From: Humitalea sp038323655
Lineage (GTDB): Bacteria; Pseudomonadota; Alphaproteobacteria; Acetobacterales; Acetobacteraceae
Direction: 5' to 3'
Assembly: GCA_038323655.1 (NCBI GenBank)
Contig: JBBQHE010000211.1
Span: 1-7,641, forward strand
DNA length: 7,641 nucleotides
The number at the start of each line of letters is the position of its first letter. The stretch's first letter is position 1. Of this stretch, positions 1 through 5,295 are shown piece by piece. The position numbers and the translations under genes are program-made. The notes below the pieces were generated by a model. It did not search any database and was not told the origin of the DNA. It saw nothing but the letters and a program-made list of their open reading frames with translations.

Positions 1-133
1 GGACGAAGCGATAGAAGGCCAGGATTTTTGGCCGCAGCGCCCGGGAAATCAGCAGCGAGGCGACGGGGAAGTTCTCGCTGTCCGGCCCGCGCGTTGCCGG
101 GCCGACGGCAACGCCCTGCTCAGTCGGGGTCAC
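1..133 (-). CDS. hpnC: HpnC, hydroxysqualene synthase (N-terminal 44 codons only)
   Basis: This is the start of a squalene/phytoene-synthase-fold enzyme that continues past the left edge. HpnC converts presqualene diphosphate to hydroxysqualene, between HpnD and HpnE, on the route from farnesyl diphosphate to squalene for hopanoids or C30 carotenoids. Reading the minus strand from a GTG at 133 gives an open frame to base 1. It contains ENFPVASLL (residues 20-28) and KILAFYRF (36-43), the conserved N-terminal signature of HpnC just before the first aspartate-rich motif, which lies outside the window. The GTG shares four bases (GTGA) with the stop of the glycosyltransferase gene. No Shine-Dalgarno sequence and no in-frame ATG precede it, so translation probably depends on coupling. 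The first 18 or so residues are poorly conserved. The family call rests on the motif alone but the match is strong; HpnD or a CrtM-like synthase is less likely. Confidence 0.85.
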   Translation of the reverse strand, partial: MTPTEQGVAVGPATRGPDSENFPVASLLISRALRPKILAFYRFV

Positions 134-1230
134 GCCGCGCCATTCGCCGGATAGGCACGCCCCTTCCAGCCCGCCGACAGGCCCAGCATGCTGCGCACCA
201 GCGCGGTCCATTGGATCGCCAGCGCCACCAGCACCGTCAGCGGATGCAGCGGCACCGTCCACCAGGGCTCCCGCGCCCAGAGCGTGATCGCCGCCCGCAT
301 GGCAAAGGTCAGCGCCAGCGCCGCGATCGCATTCGGTTCCGGCAACAGGAACCAGGGCCAGAGATGCGCGCCGGCCAAGGCAAAGGTCCAGATCGGCAGG
401 CCGATGGGCGTGGCCATGCCTTCCCGCGCGTTCTTGATGAAGCCGCTCCAGGACTGGGCGAAGCCCGCATACATGCGGCAGGTGGCGAGCGTGGCACCGC
501 GCACCACCTCGGTCCGCAGGCCCTGCGCCCGCATGGCGCGGGCCAGCGCCAGGCCGTCATGCAGCACATGCCGCACCGCCGCATGGCCGCCGGCCGCGTC
601 GTAGGCGCTGCGCGACACCAGCACCAACTGCCCGCAGGCGGCCGCCAGCGCCGGATGCCGCGTAAAGGCCCGCCCGCCGCCGGGCAGGTAGCCGATCAGC
701 AGGTAGTTGATCAGCGGCACGGTCAGCGCCTCGCCCAGCGTGCCGATGTTCTGCCGCGGCACGCCGGTCACCATGCCGAGGTCCTGGGCCACGGCATGCG
801 CCGCCATGGCGGCCGCGGCCGCGGGTTCCAGGCGCACGTCGGCGTCGATGAACAGCAGGTGCGTGCCGGTCGCGGCCTCGGCCAGGCGGGCGCAGGCATG
901 CACCTTGCCGGTCCAGCCGGGCGGCAGGGCCGGCGCTTGCAGCAGTTTTACGCGCGGGTCCTTGGCGGCAAGGGCGCGCACGATGTCGGGGGTCGCATCG
1001 GTGCTGCCGTCGTCCATCACCAGCACCTCGACCAGCACGCCCGTGCTGGCCAGGGCGGCCAGGACGCAGGCCTCGATATTGGCGGCCTCGTCCCGCGCCG
1101 GGATCAGCACCGACACGCGCGTGCCCTCGGGCGGGCGGCCGCGCGGGGTGGCGATCAGCGCCAGGTTGATCGCCCCCAGCACCACCGGGATCAGCGCCAG
1201 TTCCAGCGCAAGCGGCAGCCAGTCGATCAT
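130..1230 (-). CDS. Family 2 glycosyltransferase, CrtQ/HpnB-like
   Basis: This is a 366-residue membrane-anchored GT-A (family 2) glycosyltransferase. A hydrophobic N-terminal segment (about residues 5-27) is followed by the nucleotide-sugar-binding start VSVLIPARDE (39-48), the acidic DDGSTD (73-78), a GWTGK stretch (105-109) and the metal-binding DAD (129-131). A later HD (in VLHDGLALAR) sits where the usual ED base motif is expected. A WSGFIKN element follows, then about three hydrophobic segments to the C terminus. GWTGK and the C-terminal membrane segments are shared by carotenoid CrtQ-type and hopanoid HpnB-type transferases. In this neighbourhood the likely role is transfer of a sugar to a C30 carotenoid acid or alcohol at the inner membrane. 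The ATG at 1230 overlaps the acyltransferase stop (ATGA) and has a Shine-Dalgarno GAGGA four bases upstream. The family is certain; the substrate is not. Confidence 0.88.
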   Translation of the reverse strand: MIDWLPLALELALIPVVLGAINLALIATPRGRPPEGTRVSVLIPARDEAANIEACVLAALASTGVLVEVLVMDDGSTDATPDIVRALAAKDPRVKLLQAPALPPGWTGKVHACARLAEAATGTHLLFIDADVRLEPAAAAAMAAHAVAQDLGMVTGVPRQNIGTLGEALTVPLINYLLIGYLPGGGRAFTRHPALAAACGQLVLVSRSAYDAAGGHAAVRHVLHDGLALARAMRAQGLRTEVVRGATLATCRMYAGFAQSWSGFIKNAREGMATPIGLPIWTFALAGAHLWPWFLLPEPNAIAALALTFAMRAAITLWAREPWWTVPLHPLTVLVALAIQWTALVRSMLGLSAGWKGRAYPANGAA

Positions 1231-2048
1231 GGTATCCTCGGATCATGCCGTGGGTCGAAGGACCGGCCGCCCGCCCAGGCGCGCGCACGGCGCCAGATGT
1301 CGTAGATGCCGCCCATTCCCTCCCGCCCCTGTTGCAGGGTGACGAAGCGTCCAGCATCGCGCGCCAAGGAGTCTTCCGCCAGACGGTCCATCACCGCATG
1401 CAGGGCCACCCCCATGGCGGCGGCGCGGTCGTCGCGGCTCATGGCCCGCAGGGTCTCGCCCGGGATGGGCTGCCCGAAGGCACACAGCAATTCGGCCTTG
1501 GGTTCCGACCAGAAGGGGTATTCCAGCGCCAGCGGCACGAAGACCGCACCGGGGGCGATTTCGGCCAGGCGCACCAGCCCCGGGCTGATCGGCTGCGGCC
1601 GCACCCGCGCATCCACGAAGCGCCCCGGCGCATTCATCCACAGCATGTGATGTGGATCGCCCAGGATCTGCCCCGCCATCCGCAGAAACCCGACCGCCCC
1701 CCGGGGAGAACCCTGTTCCACCGGAAAGGCGCCAAAGCGCTTCATGAAGCCGTAGCGGGCGAAGGCAGCGGCATCCATCGGCACGAAGATCGGCCGCGGG
1801 TGGAACAGTCGCTGCGCCAGCAGCGGGAACATCACCCCGTCCCACCAGGAGGGATGATTGGCGAAGACCACCAGCGGCGCGCCCGGTGCCACCTGCGGCA
1901 TCCCCCAGGTGGCAACCCGCATCGCCCGCATCGCGGTCGCGGCGCGATAGCGGAACATGAAGCAGAAGAAGCGGAAATACGCATCCGACCGCAGAGCGAC
2001 CGGGTCGGCATCCGGCGCTGGTCGGGGCTGACCCGCCCCCCCGTCCAT
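1227..2048 (-). CDS. PlsC-fold acyltransferase, probably carotenoid-glycoside acyltransferase
   Basis: This 273-residue protein belongs to the lysophospholipid acyltransferase (PlsC/LPLAT) fold. The catalytic HX4D motif is clear as HPSWWD (H65, D70), followed by an IFVPMDAAAFARYGF block (87-101) and FPVEQGSPRGA (108-118), matching the acceptor-binding region. The third motif, normally centred on PEGT/PEGR, reads APGRF (140-144), so the usual glutamate is a proline. Between two carotenoid desaturases and a glycosyltransferase, the most likely job is esterifying the sugar of a carotenoid glycoside with a fatty acyl group, the role CrtO plays in staphyloxanthin synthesis; Staphylococcus CrtO itself is a much smaller, unrelated protein as far as I recall. 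The ATG lies three bases after the upstream stop with only a weak GAG ahead of it, suggesting coupling. A phospholipid acyltransferase is the alternative. Confidence 0.87.
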   Translation of the reverse strand: MDGGAGQPRPAPDADPVALRSDAYFRFFCFMFRYRAATAMRAMRVATWGMPQVAPGAPLVVFANHPSWWDGVMFPLLAQRLFHPRPIFVPMDAAAFARYGFMKRFGAFPVEQGSPRGAVGFLRMAGQILGDPHHMLWMNAPGRFVDARVRPQPISPGLVRLAEIAPGAVFVPLALEYPFWSEPKAELLCAFGQPIPGETLRAMSRDDRAAAMGVALHAVMDRLAEDSLARDAGRFVTLQQGREGMGGIYDIWRRARAWAGGRSFDPRHDPRIP

Positions 2049-2051
2049 GAT

Positions 2052-3641
2052 CTACTCGGCAGCCATGGCCGGCAGGTCGACCGACCGGCGCCCGGCCAGG
2101 TCCGCGGCCTCGCTCATGCCGACCCCGCCGTGGTCGCGGTCCATGCTGTCGGCCGCGATCCAGCCCGACATCATCACCATCGGCATGCCCGGTCCCGGAT
2201 GCGCGGCACCGCCGGCCAGATACAGACCCTTCACCGCCTTGCTGCGATTGCCCGGCTTGAAGGCGCCGAGGAAGGCGCCGTGGCTGGCCAGGCCATAGAT
2301 CGCCCCGTCCAGCACCTTGTAGCGGTTGTGGATATCGACCGGCGTCAGGTGGCGCTCGGTGACGATGCGGCTTTCGATATCCTCCATCCCCGCCGTGCGC
2401 TTCAGCTTGTCGAGGATCTTTTGCCGGTAGGCCGGAAACATCCGGTTCCAGTCATGGTGCTTGCGCAGATAGGGCGTGTGGACGAGCACATAGAGCGCCT
2501 CGCCACCCTCCGGCGCCACGGACGGGTCCGAACCCGAGGGGGCCGCCAGATAGGCGGTCGGGTCCGGCGCCGGCTCGCCCTGCTTGTAGATCGCGTCGAA
2601 CTCCTCCTCCGCATCGCGGGAGAAGACGAAGTCGTGGTGCGCCAGATGGTCGTAGCGCTTGTTCAGCCCGAGGTAGAGAACCACGCCGCTGCACGCGGGC
2701 TCGTGCTTCTCGCGGCTGTACTTCTGGGCCGGCTCGCCGCCCACCAGTTCGGTGTAGGTGCGGATCGCATCCATGTTGGAAATCACCGCATCGCAGGCAA
2801 AGCGTTCGCCGCCCGCGGTCACCGACTTCACCGCACCATTGGCGATTTCCAGCGCGGTGACTTCGGTGGACGGGCGCAGGTCGGCGCCCAGGTCGCGTGC
2901 CAGTTTTTCGAGCCCCACGGCCACCGCGCGGGTGCCGCCGACCGGATACCAGACGCCTTCGGAGGACTGCATGTCGCCGATCGAGCACAGCACCGCCGGC
3001 GCGAGGTAGGGATTGCTGCCGACATACTGGCAGAAGTGGTCCAGCATCTGCGCCAGGCGTTCATCCGGCACCTTGCCGCGGATGATTTTTGCGACCGTCT
3101 GGCCCATGCGCAGCGACAGCACATCCTTCAGCGTATTCGGCTGCAGGTTCTGCTTCCAGTCGATGGTGTCGGTCACACCCTCGACCGACTTCCAGAAGAA
3201 GAATTTTTCGGACACGCCATGCAGGTGCTTGGCGATGCGCTGGAACGACTTGTAGCCATCGCCCAGGCCGCGGCCGGGGGCGAAGGCATCCATGGCGGCC
3301 GCACCTGCCTCGGCCCCCTCCATGAGGTCGATCTGGCTGCCGTCCTCGAAGAAGCAGCGCCATTGCGGGTCGAGGCGAATGAGCGGGATCGCGTCTTCCT
3401 GGCGCCGCCCGGCCTCGGCGACGATCCGGCGCAGCACGCGCGGCACGGTCAGGATGGTCGGGCCCATGTCGAAGCGGAAGCCGCCGGCGCCTTCCGGGTT
3501 CGGCAGGTTCAGCACCGCGGCCTTGCCGCCCAGCCATTCATTCTTGTCGAACAGCGTGACCTGGTGGCCGCGCGCCTGCGCCACGACGGCGGCGGCCAGC
3601 CCGGCAAGCCCGCCACCGATGATGACAACATTGGCACCCAT
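2052..3641 (-). CDS. CrtI-family FAD desaturase/oxygenase, CrtP- or CrtD-like
   Basis: This 529-residue flavoenzyme of the phytoene desaturase family is of normal family length. The N-terminal dinucleotide-binding motif is GGGLAG (9-14), with D32 at the end of the second strand (LFDK) and GGK soon after. RFDMGPTILTVPRVL is the usual CrtI block. The C-terminal FAD motif is GLYLAGGAAHPGPGMPM (from about 472). The HPGPGMPM form resembles CrtD and CrtP-type enzymes more than a classic CrtI. As the second desaturase-family gene in a C30 operon it probably acts after the first, oxidising the terminal methyl (CrtP/CrtNb role) or adding further double bonds. The ATG at 3641 has a good Shine-Dalgarno sequence. 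The protein ends PAMAAE with a TAG stop, echoing its upstream paralogue. The family is certain; which reaction it carries out is inference. Confidence 0.9.
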   Translation of the reverse strand: MGANVVIIGGGLAGLAAAVVAQARGHQVTLFDKNEWLGGKAAVLNLPNPEGAGGFRFDMGPTILTVPRVLRRIVAEAGRRQEDAIPLIRLDPQWRCFFEDGSQIDLMEGAEAGAAAMDAFAPGRGLGDGYKSFQRIAKHLHGVSEKFFFWKSVEGVTDTIDWKQNLQPNTLKDVLSLRMGQTVAKIIRGKVPDERLAQMLDHFCQYVGSNPYLAPAVLCSIGDMQSSEGVWYPVGGTRAVAVGLEKLARDLGADLRPSTEVTALEIANGAVKSVTAGGERFACDAVISNMDAIRTYTELVGGEPAQKYSREKHEPACSGVVLYLGLNKRYDHLAHHDFVFSRDAEEEFDAIYKQGEPAPDPTAYLAAPSGSDPSVAPEGGEALYVLVHTPYLRKHHDWNRMFPAYRQKILDKLKRTAGMEDIESRIVTERHLTPVDIHNRYKVLDGAIYGLASHGAFLGAFKPGNRSKAVKGLYLAGGAAHPGPGMPMVMMSGWIAADSMDRDHGGVGMSEAADLAGRRSVDLPAMAAE

Positions 3642-3648
3642 CGGGCGA

Positions 3649-3657
3649 TTCCCTTTT
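3649..3657 (-). promoter_or_regulatory. Ribosome binding site of the second desaturase gene
   Basis: On the minus strand the sequence AAAAGGGAA stands seven bases before the ATG at 3641 and begins directly after the upstream TAG stop codon. The purine run is therefore placed where a ribosome ending translation of the first desaturase would sit. This fixes the start at 3641 and suggests efficient re-initiation with balanced amounts of the two enzymes. Confidence 0.65.
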
Positions 3658-5223
3658 CTATTCCGCGGCCAGCGAGGGCCGGGGTGCTGCAGTCAGCGGT
3701 GCATCGGCGACGCCCAGGTCATCCATCAACAGGTTCGCGGTGATCCGCGCGCCTTCGTAGATGACGGGCAGCCCACTGCCCGGATGCGTGCCTCCACCCA
3801 CGAGATACACGCCCTGCACTTCGGAAAAGCGGTTGCGCGGGCGGAAGGACAGCATCTGACGCAAATCATGCGTCAGGTTGAAGGTGGCGCCGTAGCCGAC
3901 GGTATAGTCATCCTGCCAATCCTGCGGCGTCACGATTTTTTCGTACCGGATGCGGGCGCGGATATCGCCCAGGCCGAGCGCCGAAAGCCGGTCCAGCGCG
4001 AGTTCGCGATACCGCGCGGTCTCCGAGGCCCAGTCGGCGCCGTTCCGCAGGTTCGGCACCGGCACCAGCATATACAGCGTGGAATGCCCGGGGGGCGCCA
4101 TGCTGGGGTCGGTCGCCGTCGCGTTCTGCACATAGAGCGAGGGAACCTCCGGGATCACCCCGCCCTCCACCTGGGCGATGTTTTCCCGGTAGTCCTCGCT
4201 CAGCAAAACGGTGTGGTGCGCGAGGTCGAGCGGCCCCTCGATGCCGAGGTAGAGCATGAAGGTGGAGCAGGAATACCGCGCGTCGGCGATGCGCTTGTCG
4301 TTCCAGTGCTTGCGCGAGGCGTTGGGGATCAGCTTCGGCACCGCATGGGCGAAGTCGGCATTGACCACCACCGCATCCATCGCGATCGACCGGCCACCGA
4401 CTTCGACGCCCGTCGCGCGCTTGCCGGTGATGGTCACCCGATCGACCGGGCTGTCGTAGCGGATATCCACGCCCAGCTCGGTCGCGACCCGCGCCATGGC
4501 GCCCGACACCGCCCCGCAGCCGCCGATCGGGTGGAACACGCCGTGTTCGTATTCCAGGAAGGACAGGATGGTGAACAGCGAAGGGCAGCGGAACGGCGAC
4601 ATGCCGAGGTACTTGGTCTGGAAGCTGAAGGCCAGGCGCACCCGCGGGTCGCGGAAATGCCGGTTCAGGTCCGAATCCACCGTCAGATGCGGCTTCATCA
4701 GGTGCAGCGCCTTCAGCATATCCGCCTGCAGCCATTCGGAATGGCCGTTGAACGGCCGTTCCAGCAGCGGGCGGAAGGCTTCCAGCTTGGCGCGGTTCGC
4801 CGCCATGAAGGTGCGGAAGCCGCCCGCGTCGCCGGGCGACAGCTTGGCGATCTCGGCTTCCATCCGGGCGATGTCGGGCGTCGCATCCAGCACCGTGCCG
4901 TCGCCTTCGAACACCAGGCGATACAGCGGGTCGAGCTGGATCATCTCGACCTCATCCTCCAGCCGCCGGCCGCAGGCCGCGAAGACTTCCGAAAGGATTC
5001 GCGGGTAGAGGAAGAAGGTCGGCCCCAGGTCGAAGCGGTAGCCTTCCGGCGTCGTCAGGGTCCGGGTGCGGCCACCGGGCACGCTGTCCTTCTCGAACAG
5101 CGTCACTTTCACGCCGCGGGCAGCGAGGAGCATGGCCGCCGCCAACCCCCCGGGGCCAGCACCGATTACGGCGACGTGGTTGCGCTGCTGTTGCAGGGCG
5201 GGGGCGGTGAGGGGCGCGTTCAT
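3658..5223 (-). CDS. crtN: CrtI-family carotenoid desaturase, probably C30 desaturase CrtN
   Basis: This 521-residue FAD enzyme of the phytoene/diapophytoene desaturase family opens with GAGPGG (21-26), E44 for the FAD ribose, and PGGRTRT (49-55), then RFDLGPTFFLYPRIL. The C-terminal FAD motif GVYLVGGGTHPGSGLP (471-486) is complete. The family removes hydrogens stepwise to build the conjugated chain. Linkage to hpnC rather than to a C40 phytoene synthase points to a C30 substrate (squalene, dehydrosqualene or hydroxysqualene). A TAA lies in frame just upstream and the ATG at 5223 is the first possible start after it, so the start is well fixed, yet no Shine-Dalgarno sequence lies directly before it. 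The ATG instead overlaps the stop of a 7-codon mini-ORF. The next gene follows after 16 bases. The family is certain; the split of labour with the next enzyme (CrtN against CrtP) is uncertain. Confidence 0.9.
   Translation of the reverse strand: MNAPLTAPALQQQRNHVAVIGAGPGGLAAAMLLAARGVKVTLFEKDSVPGGRTRTLTTPEGYRFDLGPTFFLYPRILSEVFAACGRRLEDEVEMIQLDPLYRLVFEGDGTVLDATPDIARMEAEIAKLSPGDAGGFRTFMAANRAKLEAFRPLLERPFNGHSEWLQADMLKALHLMKPHLTVDSDLNRHFRDPRVRLAFSFQTKYLGMSPFRCPSLFTILSFLEYEHGVFHPIGGCGAVSGAMARVATELGVDIRYDSPVDRVTITGKRATGVEVGGRSIAMDAVVVNADFAHAVPKLIPNASRKHWNDKRIADARYSCSTFMLYLGIEGPLDLAHHTVLLSEDYRENIAQVEGGVIPEVPSLYVQNATATDPSMAPPGHSTLYMLVPVPNLRNGADWASETARYRELALDRLSALGLGDIRARIRYEKIVTPQDWQDDYTVGYGATFNLTHDLRQMLSFRPRNRFSEVQGVYLVGGGTHPGSGLPVIYEGARITANLLMDDLGVADAPLTAAPRPSLAAE
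4743..4760. repeat. Short inverted repeat inside the crtN coding region
   Basis: GGCCGTT (4743-4749) and AACGGCC (4751-4757) are exact reverse complements around one central base. The GGCCGTT unit then occurs again in the same orientation at 4754-4760. It lies inside the reading frame, coding for part of an ERPFNGH stretch, so it may be coincidence in GC-rich coding DNA. No function is claimed. Confidence 0.4.
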
Positions 5224-5243
5224 GCGCGATCGTTGCCAGTCAT
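5220..5243 (-). CDS. Possible 7-codon leader mini-ORF coupled to crtN
   Basis: ATG at 5243 opens a reading frame for MTGNDRA that ends in a TGA overlapping the crtN ATG (ATGA at 5223-5220). An AAGG Shine-Dalgarno core (5252-5249) stands five bases before the mini-ORF ATG, a better position than anything upstream of the crtN start. I infer that ribosomes may load here and re-initiate at crtN. The peptide has no run of a single amino acid that would suggest an attenuator. The frame is short enough to arise by chance, so this is a hypothesis only. Confidence 0.3.
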   Translation of the reverse strand: MTGNDRA

Positions 5244-5295
5244 CGCGACCTTAGTTGCGCCGCAGCGCCCCGGACGCAAGGGTTCGCGTGCAGGG
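5224..5295 (-). promoter_or_regulatory. 72-base leader between the acyl-CoA dehydrogenase and crtN genes
   Basis: This is the only gap of any size in the window and the natural place for control of the carotenoid genes. Reading along the minus strand it holds a 7-base-pair inverted repeat, an AAGG ribosome site and most of the mini-ORF. A TTGCGT (5279-5274) and an AACTAA (5256-5251) are 17 bases apart and could be poor -35 and -10 elements, but the -10 match is weak and overlaps the AAGG. A promoter here is possible, not shown. No T-rich tract follows the repeat, so a terminator is unlikely. Confidence 0.3.
5255..5279 (-). repeat. Inverted repeat (potential hairpin) before the crtN ribosome site
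   Basis: On the minus strand TTGCGTC pairs with GGCGCAA across an 11-base GC-rich centre (six Watson-Crick pairs and one G-U). It ends two bases before the AAGG site at 5252, so if it forms in the transcript it could affect ribosome access. No U-run follows it. It could also be an operator half-site pair or a chance match. Confidence 0.4.

Noticed and set aside
25..29. Repeated T5/T6 runs on the plus strand (25-29, 3086-3090, 3204-3208, 3936-3941, 6306-6311), considered as terminators or slippage sites
   Set aside because: Each falls inside a reading frame as Lys-Ile (AAA ATC) or Glu-Lys-Phe codons. None follows a GC stem at a gene end, and none forms a standard slippery heptamer in the coding frame.
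28..1305. A 425-codon plus-strand frame across the left end
   Set aside because: It is antisense to the glycosyltransferase and hpnC and shows an arginine- and glutamine-rich low-complexity translation without any family signature.
1245..3743. An 832-codon open frame on the plus strand
   Set aside because: It is antisense to the acyltransferase and the second desaturase. The composition is that of a frame shadow and no motif is visible.
5255..5279. Inverted repeat as an intrinsic terminator of the acyl-CoA dehydrogenase gene
   Set aside because: No run of T follows it on the minus strand; CTAAGG comes next, so it fits a leader hairpin or chance match better.
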